The notes under the pieces were generated by a model. That model had not been told where the DNA came from. It saw only the letters and a list, made by a program, of their open reading frames with translations, and searched no databases. Shown here piece after piece: positions 6,239 through 13,794 of a stretch of DNA of 15,348 bases. Source of the stretch: an uncultured Pseudomonadota bacterium (GTDB lineage: Bacteria > Pseudomonadota > Gammaproteobacteria > Burkholderiales > Burkholderiaceae); contig CAMLIZ010000111.1 of the NCBI GenBank assembly GCA_946480245.1, forward strand, positions 1-15,348, given 5' to 3'. A program made the translations under genes and the position numbers. How positions within the stretch are numbered: the stretch's first letter is position 1; every line of letters begins with the position of its first letter.

Positions 6239-7183
6239 ATGCAGGCGTTCTACGCGGACCAGTTCGTACTGCCGCTGCCCGCTGGTCATCGCTTTCCGAT
6301 GCCCAAGTACCGTCTGCTGCGGAGCGCGCTGCAAGCTGAAGCCCCGGCTGTGCGACTGCAGCAGGCACCACCGGCCAGCGATGGCGAACTGGCCCTCGTG
6401 CACAGCCCGCGATATGTGGAAGCCGTGGCGCAGGGGCTCCTGAGTGCCGCAGAAGAGCGAGAGATCGGGTTTCCGTGGTCGCCTCAGATGGCCGAGCGCG
6501 CGCGTCGGTCCGTGGGCGCCACGATCGCCGCGTCGCGCGTCGCGCTGCTGGAAGGCGTTGCGGCCAACCTGGCCGGCGGCACGCACCATGCCTTTGGCGA
6601 CAAAGGCAGCGGATATTGCGTCTTCAACGATGTGGCGGTGGCGGCGCGCTTGATGCAGGCCGAATGGCATCGCGCGCATCGAGCGCTGCTGCGCGTGGCC
6701 GTCATCGACCTCGACGTGCACCAGGGCAATGGCACGGCGGCGATCTTCGGCGACGACGCTACGGTGTTCACGCTGTCGCTGCACGGTGCACGCAATTTCC
6801 CGTTTCGCAAGGAGGCCAGCGACCTGGATGTGGAACTGCCCGACGGCTGTGCCGACACGCAGTATCTGGATGCGCTCGATCGCGCCTTGGGCGAGCTCTG
6901 GCGCCGCCATGCGCAACCGCCCGGGCTGGTCTTCTATCTGGCCGGCGCTGATCCGCACGAAGGCGATCGGCTGGGCCGCCTCAAACTCAGCGCCGCCGGC
7001 CTTGCCGAGCGCGACCGCCGGGTCTTCGAGGCGTGTCGCCGTCGTGTCATTCCGGTGGTGATGACGATGGCGGGCGGTTACGGCAAGGTGATCGAGGACA
7101 CGGTGGCAGTGCAACTCGGCAGTTTCCGGCAGGCGCTGGCCAGCTGGCAGGCTTGGCGGGCCATGGAACAATTTGGCGCATGA
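6239..7183 (+). CDS. Histone deacetylase-family (class IV-like) deacetylase
   Basis: This 314-residue zinc-dependent amidohydrolase has the arginase/deacetylase fold. The family motifs are intact: the catalytic His pair in GGTHHA (His116, His117), GYCVFND (125-131), zinc ligands Asp159 and His161 (DLDVHQGNG) and Asp238 (AGADP), and the transition-state Tyr281 in [15 protein letters not shown] (180-191) is of the HDAC11/class IV type. Bacterial members remove acetyl or acyl groups from proteins or small amines; the substrate here cannot be read from sequence. The ATG directly follows an in-frame TAG, which fixes the start, and a GGAG lies 8 bases upstream. It diverges from the phasin gene across a 130-base control region and overlaps the downstream thioesterase by four bases. 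Confidence 0.92.
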   Translation: MQAFYADQFVLPLPAGHRFPMPKYRLLRSALQAEAPAVRLQQAPPASDGELALVHSPRYVEAVAQGLLSAAEEREIGFPWSPQMAERARRSVGATIAASRVALLEGVAANLAGGTHHAFGDKGSGYCVFNDVAVAARLMQAEWHRAHRALLRVAVIDLDVHQGNGTAAIFGDDATVFTLSLHGARNFPFRKEASDLDVELPDGCADTQYLDALDRALGELWRRHAQPPGLVFYLAGADPHEGDRLGRLKLSAAGLAERDRRVFEACRRRVIPVVMTMAGGYGKVIEDTVAVQLGSFRQALASWQAWRAMEQFGA

Positions 7184-7626
7184 CCGCCGCCCGCCCCGCC
7201 CCTCAGCCGCGCGCCGCCTTTCGGCATTTCAGCGCGGTGCCCACCCGCTGGATGGACAACGATGTGTACGGCCACGTGAACAACGTCGTCTACTACAGCT
7301 TCTTCGACACCGCGGTGAACCGCTACCTGATCGAGGCCGGCGCGCTCGACATCCATCGCGGCGAGGTCATCGGGCTGGTGGTGGAGACGCATTGCAACTA
7401 CTTCGCGCCGATCGAGTTTCCGCAATTGGTGGAGGCCGGCCTTCGCGTGACCCATCTCGGCAGCTCGAGCGTGCGCTACGAGATCGGCCTGTTCGCGGCC
7501 GGCGAACCCCAGAGCGCGGCCTGCGGGCACTTCGTGCACGTGTACGTGGACCGCGCCTCGCGCCGGCCGGCAGGCCTGCCTGCCGCTTTGCGAGATGCGC
7601 TGCAACCGCTGCTGGCACAAAGCTGA
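7180..7626 (+). CDS. Hotdog-fold acyl-CoA thioesterase (4HBT family)
   Basis: This 148-residue protein has a single hotdog domain. The [21 protein letters not shown] segment (22-42) is the signature of 4-hydroxybenzoyl-CoA/YbgC/FadM-type thioesterases, with Asp28 in the catalytic position. A second conserved stretch, [15 protein letters not shown], follows near residues 91-105. It should hydrolyse an acyl-CoA in the cytoplasm; chain type is not predictable. The ATG lies within the deacetylase stop (ATGA overlap) and no strong ribosome-binding site precedes it, so translation is probably coupled. The in-frame extension upstream to 7033 is excluded because it runs inside the deacetylase coding region. 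Pairing with a deacylase suggests an acyl-group housekeeping role. Confidence 0.88.
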   Translation: MTAARPAPQPRAAFRHFSAVPTRWMDNDVYGHVNNVVYYSFFDTAVNRYLIEAGALDIHRGEVIGLVVETHCNYFAPIEFPQLVEAGLRVTHLGSSSVRYEIGLFAAGEPQSAACGHFVHVYVDRASRRPAGLPAALRDALQPLLAQS

Positions 7627-7670
7627 AACCGCCGTTCAGCTCGCCTTCAGGAGCGGCAAGCACGCGTTCC

Positions 7671-7676
7671 TATAAT
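7671..7676 (+). promoter_or_regulatory. Consensus -10 box upstream of the NhaD-like transporter
   Basis: A perfect TATAAT (context TTCCTATAATTCC) lies in the 130-base gap after the thioesterase. It would give a leader of about 75 bases before the ATG at 7757. The only -35 candidate is a weak TTCAGG at 7646-7651 with a long 19-base spacer. It probably serves the NhaD-like gene and the co-directional genes behind it. Confidence 0.6.
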
Positions 7677-7756
7677 TCCGGCCGCATTCGAGCCCGAGCG
7701 AGACAAGGTCCACAGCGGCCGCGGGCGCCACACGTTTCGAACAAAAGGACGCCTTG

Positions 7757-9013
7757 ATGACGCCCATGCTGCTCGGCATTCCGGTCGACTTCATCCTCTT
7801 CGCCTGTGTGCTCGCCGGAGTGGCGCTGTTCCACCACCACACGCTGCGCGTGGCGGTGATCGGCCTCGTGGTGATCACGCTGTACAAGCTCACGTTCACC
7901 GGCTTTCACGGGGTGCCGGGGCTGAGCGGTTTGGCGCAGCACCTGCATCACGAGTGGGTCACAGTGGCCAATCTGTTCGGCTTGCTGCTCGGCTTTGCGC
8001 TGCTGTCGAACCACTTCGAGGAAAGCCAACTGCCGGCCAAGCTGCCGGACTTCCTTCCGGACGACTGGAAGGGTGGCTTCGTGATGCTGCTGCTGGTGTT
8101 CGTGCTGTCGAGCTTTCTCGACAACATCGCCGCCGCGATGATCGGCGGCACGATGGCGCACGTGCTGTACAAGGGCCGCGTGCATGTGGGCTTCCTGGCG
8201 GCCATCGTTGCTGCGTCCAACGCCGGGGGCGCGGGCAGCGTGGTGGGCGACACCACCACCACGATGATGTGGATCGCCGGCGTGCCGCCGGTGCACGTGC
8301 TGGACGCCTACATCGCCGCGATACCCGCACTGCTGTTCTTCGGCGGCATTGCCGCCATGCAGCAGCAGGCCTATCAGCCGATCATCAAGGACGCAACGCC
8401 GGGCCTGCACATCGAGTGGTCTCGTCTGTTCATCGTGGCGGTGATCCTGCTGTCGGCCATCAGCGCCAATGTCTACTTCAACCTGCGCCATCCCGAAGTG
8501 CTGGACCACGTGCCGGTGCTCGGCATCGCGGTCTGGGTGGCGATCGGCGTGACGGCACTGCTGCGCCGCCCGCAATGGAGCCTGTTGCGCGACGCCACGC
8601 GCGGCAGCGTGTTCCTGCTCTCGCTGGTGCTGTGTGCGTCGATGATGCCGGTGCAGGATCTGCCGCGCGCGGCCTGGCAGACCACGCTCGGCCTCGGCTT
8701 CGTGTCGGCCGTGTTCGACAACATTCCGCTCACCGCGCTCGCGTTGCACCAGGGCGGCTACGACTGGGGCATGCTGGCCTACGCGGTCGGCTTCGGCGGC
8801 TCGATGATCTGGTTCGGTTCGTCGGCGGGCGTGGCGCTGGCCAGCACCTATCCGGAAGCCCGCTCCGTCGGCGCGTGGGTCAAGTCGGGCTGGCACGTGG
8901 CCGTCGGCTATCTCATCGGGTTTGCCGTGCTGATGGCCGTGCTCGGCTGGCATCCCGATGCGCCGCTCAAGGCGCGGCTCGCGACGCCCGCCGCGGCCGC
9001 CGTTCACGAGTAG
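7757..9013 (+). CDS. NhaD-like Na+/H+ antiporter of the ion transporter superfamily
   Basis: This 418-residue integral membrane protein has about 11-12 hydrophobic segments. It shows the duplicated half-membrane-loop motifs of the IT (ArsB/NhaD/citrate) superfamily: FLDNIAAAMIGG (120-131) in the first half and AVFDNIPLTALAL (318-330) in the second, each with an Asp-Asn pair in the likely ion site. The segment ASNAGGAGSVVGDTTTTMMW (153-172) closely resembles the GD-x-TTTMLW block of NhaD sodium/proton antiporters. Annotation as a generic citrate-type transporter would also be defensible. The ATG at 7757 is preferred over the TTG three bases earlier because AAAGGA sits 7 bases upstream. The next gene starts 7 bases after its stop. 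Confidence 0.8.
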   Translation: MTPMLLGIPVDFILFACVLAGVALFHHHTLRVAVIGLVVITLYKLTFTGFHGVPGLSGLAQHLHHEWVTVANLFGLLLGFALLSNHFEESQLPAKLPDFLPDDWKGGFVMLLLVFVLSSFLDNIAAAMIGGTMAHVLYKGRVHVGFLAAIVAASNAGGAGSVVGDTTTTMMWIAGVPPVHVLDAYIAAIPALLFFGGIAAMQQQAYQPIIKDATPGLHIEWSRLFIVAVILLSAISANVYFNLRHPEVLDHVPVLGIAVWVAIGVTALLRRPQWSLLRDATRGSVFLLSLVLCASMMPVQDLPRAAWQTTLGLGFVSAVFDNIPLTALALHQGGYDWGMLAYAVGFGGSMIWFGSSAGVALASTYPEARSVGAWVKSGWHVAVGYLIGFAVLMAVLGWHPDAPLKARLATPAAAAVHE

Positions 9014-9020
9014 GGGCAGC

Positions 9021-10025
9021 ATGCTCGAGGTGCTCGTCGCCCGCGCGGCGTTCCCCGATCTGGTGGAGCGCTTGCGCACCTGGTTCCGTGTCGAGGACAA
9101 CCCGCAGGACCACGTGTACACCCGGGCCGAGCTGATCGAGCGGCTGCACGGCAAGGCAGGCGTCATCACCACCGGCAGCGAACGCATCGACGCCGACGTG
9201 CTGGACGCGAACCCACAACTGCGCGCGGTATGCAACATGGCGGTGGGCTACAACAACCTCGACGTCGAGGCCTGCACGTCGCGCGGCGTGCTGTGCAGCA
9301 ACACGCCCGACGTGCTCACCGAAACCACTGCCGACTTTGGCTTCGCGCTGATGATGGCCGCGGCGCGGCGCATCACCGAGGCCGAGCACTTCCTGCGCCG
9401 CGGCGAGTGGACCCAGTGGTCCTACGACATGTTCGTCGGCTCCGACCTGCACCGCGCCACGCTCGGGGTGCTGGGCATGGGCCGCATCGGGCAGGCCATC
9501 GCACGGCGCGCGCATGCAGGCTTCGGCATGACGGTGATCTATCACAACCGCTCGCGCCTGCCTGAAGCTGTGGAGCAGGCACTGGGCGCGCGCTGGGTCG
9601 ACAAGGGCACGCTGATGCGCGAGGCCGATCACTTGATGATCGTGGTGCCGTACTCGCCGCAGTCGCATCACGCTGTGGGCGCGGCCGAGATTGCGGCGAT
9701 GAAGCCGAGCGCCACGCTGACCAACATCGCGCGCGGCGGCGTGGTGGACGACGCGGCGCTGGCGGCTGCGCTGCGCGCGGGTCGCATCGCGGCAGCGGGC
9801 CTGGACGTGTTCGAAGGTGAGCCGCGCGTGCACCCCGACCTGCTGGCGCTGTCGAACGTGGTGCTCACGCCGCACATCGCCAGTGCCACGGTCGCCACTC
9901 GGCGGGCGATGTTCTCGCTGGCTGCGGACAACCTGGTGGCGGCGCTCGGGTGCGGTCCGCATGCCGGGCGTCCGCCTACGCCGCTCAACCCCGAAGTGCT
10001 GGGGCGCGCTCACCCCGCCTCCTAG
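9021..10025 (+). CDS. NAD(P)-dependent D-2-hydroxyacid dehydrogenase (glyoxylate/hydroxypyruvate reductase-like)
   Basis: This 334-residue enzyme interconverts a D-2-hydroxyacid and its 2-keto acid. The dinucleotide-binding GMGRIG is at 152-157, preceded by a conserved VGYNNLDVEACTSRGV block (75-90). The catalytic triad is complete: Arg238 (IARGG), Glu267 (DVFEGEP) and His285 (TPHIAS). General appearance fits glyoxylate/hydroxypyruvate or 2-ketogluconate reductases, but the exact substrate is unresolved. The ATG at 9021 is preceded by GGGG about 4 bases away; the longer open frame from 8958 would overlap the antiporter gene. The last residues (GRPPTPLNPE) are the usual C-terminus with a short extension. 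Its TAG stop is embedded in a -10-like hexamer before tctB. Confidence 0.9.
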   Translation: MLEVLVARAAFPDLVERLRTWFRVEDNPQDHVYTRAELIERLHGKAGVITTGSERIDADVLDANPQLRAVCNMAVGYNNLDVEACTSRGVLCSNTPDVLTETTADFGFALMMAAARRITEAEHFLRRGEWTQWSYDMFVGSDLHRATLGVLGMGRIGQAIARRAHAGFGMTVIYHNRSRLPEAVEQALGARWVDKGTLMREADHLMIVVPYSPQSHHAVGAAEIAAMKPSATLTNIARGGVVDDAALAAALRAGRIAAAGLDVFEGEPRVHPDLLALSNVVLTPHIASATVATRRAMFSLAADNLVAALGCGPHAGRPPTPLNPEVLGRAHPAS

Positions 10026-10028
10026 AAT
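10023..10028 (+). promoter_or_regulatory. Possible internal -10 box before tctB
   Basis: CCTAGAAT here matches the -10 elements at 4439 and 13781, and its TAG is the stop codon of the dehydrogenase. It would give a leader of about 25 bases before the tctB start, which has its own strong ribosome-binding site. It may let tctBA be transcribed apart from upstream genes. No clear -35 is visible. Confidence 0.3.
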
Positions 10029-10058
10029 CCGCCGATTGCACCCGCGGGAGGCCGACGC

Positions 10059-10511
10059 TTGAAAATCAAGAGCCAGAAGGACTTCTGGACGGGCCTGCTG
10101 TTCATCGTCGCCGGCATCGCCTTTGCGATAGGTGCGCTCAACTACCCGCTCGGCGATGCTGCCCGGCCCGGCCCCGGTGCACTGCCGCTCGGGCTCGGCA
10201 TGCTGCTCGCGCTGCTCGGCGCGCTGCTGCTGTTCAAGGCGCTGACGATCGAGGTGGAAGGCGGCGATCCGCTCGGCGCCATCGCATCTGCGCCGCTGCT
10301 GCTCGTGGTGGGTTCGGTCGCGCTGTTCGCGCTGCTGCTGCCGCGCGCCGGGCTCGCGGTGGCATTGCCGGTGCTCGTGCTGCTGGCCGGCATGGCGGCG
10401 CCCGGCTGGCGCTGGCGCGACCTGCTGCTGCAGGCACTCGTGCTCACGCTCGCAGGCTGGCTGGTGCTGGGGCTCGGCTTGAAGCTCGATCTGCCCTGGT
10501 GGCCCGCCTGA
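10059..10511 (+). CDS. tctB: Tripartite tricarboxylate transporter small membrane subunit TctB
   Basis: This 150-residue hydrophobic protein has about four or five membrane helices (roughly 10-28, 43-62, 77-95, 97-113 and 121-141). The ARPGPGALPLGLG stretch (35-47) between the first two matches the conserved GPG-x-x-P element of TctB. It forms the membrane complex with TctA that drives secondary uptake of carboxylates delivered by a periplasmic TctC (Bug) protein. The start is a TTG at 10059, chosen because GGGAGG lies 7 bases upstream and no in-frame ATG is closer. tctA begins 10 bases after the stop. Order B-then-A is usual for the family. Confidence 0.87.
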   Translation: MKIKSQKDFWTGLLFIVAGIAFAIGALNYPLGDAARPGPGALPLGLGMLLALLGALLLFKALTIEVEGGDPLGAIASAPLLLVVGSVALFALLLPRAGLAVALPVLVLLAGMAAPGWRWRDLLLQALVLTLAGWLVLGLGLKLDLPWWPA

Positions 10512-10521
10512 AGGGGCTCGG

Positions 10522-12033
10522 ATGGATCTGCTGCACAACCTGCTGTTCGGCCTGCACACCGCGTTGACGCTGCACAACCTCGGCTTCGTGCTGGTCGGTG
10601 CGTTGATCGGCACGCTGATCGGCGTGCTGCCCGCGCTCGGGCCGGTGGCCACGATCGCGATGCTGCTGCCCGCGGTGCAGGCGCTGGACGCGATCCCGGC
10701 GCTGATCATGCTGGCTGGCGTGTACTACGGTGCGCAGTACGGTGGCTCGACCGCGGCCATCCTGATCAATCAGCCCGGCCAATCGTCGTCCGCCGTGACC
10801 GCGCTCGACGGCTACCAGCTGGCGTGCCAGGGCCGCGCCGGGCCGGCGCTCACCATCGCCGCGCTGGGCTCGTTTGCGGCCGGCTGCGTGAGTACCTTGA
10901 TCGTGGCGTGGATGGCCGAGCCGCTGATCGTGCTGTCGTTCCGCTTCGGCGATGCCGAGCGCTTCGCGCTGCTGATGCTCGGCCTGGTGGGCGCTGTGGT
11001 GCTGGCGTCGGGCTCGCTGGTCAAGGCCCTGGGCATGATCGTGCTCGGTCTGCTGCTGGGCCAGGTGCACGGCGACCCCGCCACCGGCACCGCGCGTTTC
11101 GGCTTCGGCCTGCCGGCGCTGATGGACGCAGAAGGCATCGGCTTCGTCGTGATCGCGATGGGCATCTTCGCGCTCGGCGAGGTGGTCGCCACGCTCGGTC
11201 GTCCGGCCGGCACGCCGGGGGTTCAGGCGCACCCCTTGCAGGGCCTCTGGCCCCGGCGCACGGAACTGCGCCAGGCCTGGCCCGCGGTGCTGCGCGGCAC
11301 CGGGCTGGGCGCGCTGCTCGGGGTGCTGCCGGGCGGCGGTGCGCTGCTGGCGTCGTTCGCGGCCTACGCGGTGGAAAAGCGCGTGGCACGTGACCCGTCG
11401 GCCTTTGGCAAGGGTGCCATCCAGGGTGTCGCGGGCCCGGAGAGCGCCAACAACGCCGGCGCGCAGACCTCGTTCATCCCGATGCTGATGCTGGGCGTGC
11501 CGCCGAACGCCGTGATGGCACTGCTGATCGGCGCGCTGCTGCTCAAGGGCGTGCAGCCGGGGCCTCAGCTGATGGGCACGCACCCCGCGCTGTTCTGGGG
11601 CCTGATTGCCTCGATGTGGGTCGGCAACCTGATGTTGCTGGTGCTGAACCTGCCACTGCTGGGCCTGTGGACGCGCCTGCTCACGCTGCCGTACCGGCGC
11701 CTGTACCCGGCGATGGTGGCGCTGTGTTGCGTGGGCGTGTACACCTTGCACCATGACGTGGCCGATGTGTACCTGCTGGCCTTGTTCGCGTTCGTCGGCT
11801 ACGCCTTTCACAAGCTGGGTTGCGAACCCGCGCCGCTGCTGATGGGCTACATCCTGGCGCCGATGCTGGAGCAGAACCTGCGTGGCGCGCTGCTGCAGTC
11901 GCAAGGCGACTGGGGCATCTTCCTGCGCCGCCCGCTGTCGGCTGGCTTGCTGCTGGCGGCGGCACTGCTGGTGCTGCTCGTGCTGCTGCCGTCGATCCGC
12001 CTCAAGCGCGAGGAGGCGTTCCAGGACGACTGA
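10522..12033 (+). CDS. tctA: Tripartite tricarboxylate transporter large membrane subunit TctA
   Basis: This 503-residue permease subunit has about twelve helices and the repeated glycine-rich motifs of TctA: GVLPALGP (34-41) with YYGAQYGGS (68-76) and NQPG (83-86) in the first half, then GVLPGGG (267-273), YAVEK (282-286), GVAGPESANNAG (302-313) and LGVPPNA (324-330) in the second. It forms the translocation path of a cation-coupled carboxylate uptake system. An AAGGGG ribosome-binding site lies 6 bases before the ATG. No tctC binding-protein gene adjoins it; in this order such receptors are often encoded elsewhere. The substrate is therefore open. A GGT-family gene follows after 53 bases. 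Confidence 0.92.
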   Translation: MDLLHNLLFGLHTALTLHNLGFVLVGALIGTLIGVLPALGPVATIAMLLPAVQALDAIPALIMLAGVYYGAQYGGSTAAILINQPGQSSSAVTALDGYQLACQGRAGPALTIAALGSFAAGCVSTLIVAWMAEPLIVLSFRFGDAERFALLMLGLVGAVVLASGSLVKALGMIVLGLLLGQVHGDPATGTARFGFGLPALMDAEGIGFVVIAMGIFALGEVVATLGRPAGTPGVQAHPLQGLWPRRTELRQAWPAVLRGTGLGALLGVLPGGGALLASFAAYAVEKRVARDPSAFGKGAIQGVAGPESANNAGAQTSFIPMLMLGVPPNAVMALLIGALLLKGVQPGPQLMGTHPALFWGLIASMWVGNLMLLVLNLPLLGLWTRLLTLPYRRLYPAMVALCCVGVYTLHHDVADVYLLALFAFVGYAFHKLGCEPAPLLMGYILAPMLEQNLRGALLQSQGDWGIFLRRPLSAGLLLAAALLVLLVLLPSIRLKREEAFQDD

Positions 12034-12086
12034 GCGGGCATCACAATCGCTGCAACGGGTCGTGCCAAAGCAGAAAGGGCCGACAC

Positions 12087-13712
12087 ATGAGCGACACCTT
12101 CCATTGGGTTGCGGGCTACCCATCCACCCGCCTGCCCGTATTCGGGCGCAACCTGGTCGCCACTTCGCATCCGCTGGCCGCACAGGTGGGCCTGGAGGTG
12201 ATGCGCCGAGGCGGCAACGCAGTCGACGCCGCCGTGGCGGCCGCGGCCACGATGACCGTGGTGGAGCCGTGCAGCAACGGCCTCGGCTCCGACGCGTTCT
12301 GCATTCTCTGGGACGGCTCGCGCCTGCACGGCCTCAATGCCTCCGGTCGTGCGCCAGCCGCGTGGACACCCGAGTACTTTCGCAGCCGCTATGGCGACGC
12401 TGCCCTGCATCCGCCCGTGCGCGGCTGGGACTCCGTCACGGTGCCGGGTGCGGTGGCGGGCTGGGTGGCGCTGAGCGAGCGTTTCGGCCGCCTGCCGTTC
12501 GCCGACGTGATGGAGCCGGCCGCCGAGATCGCCGAGCGCGGCTACGCGGTGCCGGTGGTCGTGCAGATGAAGTGGGCCGCCGCCGCAACGTTGCGCGATC
12601 TCGTGTCGCAGCCCGGCTTTGCGTCCACCTTCCTGCCGTTCGGCCGCGCGCCGCAGGTGGGCGAGCTGTTTCGCATGCCGGCCGCGGCGCGCGCACTGCG
12701 CGCCATCGCCGACAGCCGCGGTCAGGCCTTCTACGCCGGCGAGATCGCGCAGGCGATCGCGCGCCATGCGCAGGCCCACGGCGGCCTCCTTACCCGACAG
12801 GATCTTGCGCAGTACCGGCCCGAGTGGGTGCAGCCGATCGAGAAGCGCTACCGCGACCACACGCTGCACGAGATACCGCCCAACGGGCAGGGCATCGCGG
12901 CGCTGATCGCGCTGGGCATCCTGTCGCACTTCGAACTCGACGCGTTCGGCGCCGACAGCCCCGAGGCACTGCACTTGCAGATCGAGGCGATGAAGCTCGC
13001 GTTCGCCGACGTGTACCACCACGTGGCCGAGCCCGACGCGATGCAGGTGTCTGCCATGCAGATGCTCGACGACGGATACCTCGCGTCACGCGCTCGGCTG
13101 ATCGACCCGAGGCGTGCACAGGACTTCCAGGTGGGCAACCCGGTGCGCGGCGGCACCATCTACCTCACGGCGGCCGACCAGAGCGGCATGATGGTGAGCT
13201 TCATCCAGAGCAACTACATGGGCTTCGGCTCCGGCGTGGTGGTGCCGGAATTCGGCATCTCGCTGCAGAACCGTGGGCATGGGTTCAGCCTGCGTCCGCA
13301 CAGCGCCAACCTCGTGGCGCCGGGCAAGCGGCCCTTCCACACGATCATTCCGGCCTTTCTCTCGCGTGACGGAAGGCCAGTGATGAGCTTCGGCGTGATG
13401 GGCGCCAGCATGCAGCCGCAGGGCCATGTGCAGACACTGGTGCGGATGCTCGACTTCCGGCAGTCCCCGCAGGCGGCCTGCGACGCACCGCGCTGGCGCT
13501 TCGACCAGGGCTTGTCGCTGAACGTGGAGCAGGGCATGCCGGCCGCCACGGTGCAGGGGCTGGTCGAGCGTGGCCATCGCATCGAGTCCTTGCGCGACAG
13601 CTACCACGATTTCGGCGCCGGCCAGTTCATCTGGCGACTGGGCGACCCGGCGATCGCCGGCTACGTGGGCGCCAGCGATCCTCGGCGCGACGGCCAGGTG
13701 GCGGCTTGGTGA
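12087..13712 (+). CDS. Gamma-glutamyltransferase-family Ntn hydrolase, cytoplasmic
   Basis: This 541-residue autoprocessing N-terminal-nucleophile hydrolase has the GGT fold. RGGNAVDAAVAAA (41-53), LNASGRAPA (83-91, with Arg88 in the substrate-carboxylate position) and PPNGQGIAAL are family landmarks. Aligning the LTAAD segment with the E. coli LSVVD-type block places Thr357 (GGTIYLTAAD) at the self-cleaving nucleophile, but the second Thr and the His of the usual TTH are replaced by Ile and Tyr. VMGASMQPQGHVQ (438-450) replaces the classical PGGS loop, as in YwrD-like members. There is no signal peptide, so it should be intracellular. It may hydrolyse an imported gamma-glutamyl or related amide. 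An AAAGGG site 7 bases before ATG 12087 fixes the start. Confidence 0.86.
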   Translation: MSDTFHWVAGYPSTRLPVFGRNLVATSHPLAAQVGLEVMRRGGNAVDAAVAAAATMTVVEPCSNGLGSDAFCILWDGSRLHGLNASGRAPAAWTPEYFRSRYGDAALHPPVRGWDSVTVPGAVAGWVALSERFGRLPFADVMEPAAEIAERGYAVPVVVQMKWAAAATLRDLVSQPGFASTFLPFGRAPQVGELFRMPAAARALRAIADSRGQAFYAGEIAQAIARHAQAHGGLLTRQDLAQYRPEWVQPIEKRYRDHTLHEIPPNGQGIAALIALGILSHFELDAFGADSPEALHLQIEAMKLAFADVYHHVAEPDAMQVSAMQMLDDGYLASRARLIDPRRAQDFQVGNPVRGGTIYLTAADQSGMMVSFIQSNYMGFGSGVVVPEFGISLQNRGHGFSLRPHSANLVAPGKRPFHTIIPAFLSRDGRPVMSFGVMGASMQPQGHVQTLVRMLDFRQSPQAACDAPRWRFDQGLSLNVEQGMPAATVQGLVERGHRIESLRDSYHDFGAGQFIWRLGDPAIAGYVGASDPRRDGQVAAW

Positions 13713-13722
13713 GGCGGAGCAC

Positions 13723-13776
13723 CTGCAAGCCGGCAATGGTGGCTTGCAGCGTTGCGAAAGCGCGGCCTGAGGCCGC
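13723..13776 (+). terminator. Two tandem perfect hairpins after the GGT-family gene
   Basis: The first stem is CTGCAAGCC (13723-13731) with GGCTTGCAG (13741-13749), 9 bp with a 9-base loop. The second is GCGGCC (13762-13767) with GGCCGC (13771-13776), 6 bp around TGA. Neither is followed by a T-run, so factor-independent termination is doubtful; they could pause polymerase, protect the 3' end, or act as an operator, since the second lies at the -35 position of the next promoter. Confidence 0.45.
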
Positions 13777-13780
13777 TCCC

Positions 13781-13786
13781 TAGAAT
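13781..13786 (+). promoter_or_regulatory. -10 box of the EamA gene, leaderless type
   Basis: CCCTAGAAT appears again, with TAGAAT ending exactly 8 bases before the ATG at 13795, as at the patatin-like gene. No ribosome-binding site separates them and a canonical -35 is lacking. The expected transcript begins about 2 bases before the start codon. Confidence 0.5.
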
Positions 13787-13794
13787 CGGGCGCG

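Noticed and set aside
7033..7179. Upstream extension of the thioesterase open frame
   Set aside because: It would lie out of frame within the 3' end of the deacetylase; the ATG at 7180 gives the standard hotdog N-terminus.
7670..9238. 522-codon minus-strand open frame opposite the NhaD-like gene
   Set aside because: It is rich in His, Gln and Arg, shows no family motif, and is fully covered by a membrane protein gene with conserved motifs.
8967..10709. 580-codon minus-strand open frame opposite the dehydrogenase and tctB
   Set aside because: It spans several well-supported plus-strand genes and their junctions and reads as compositional shadow.
10444..12183. 579-codon minus-strand open frame opposite tctA
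   Set aside because: It is Gln/His/Arg-rich low-complexity sequence typical of the antisense of GC-rich genes, without recognisable domains; tctA is complete on the plus strand.
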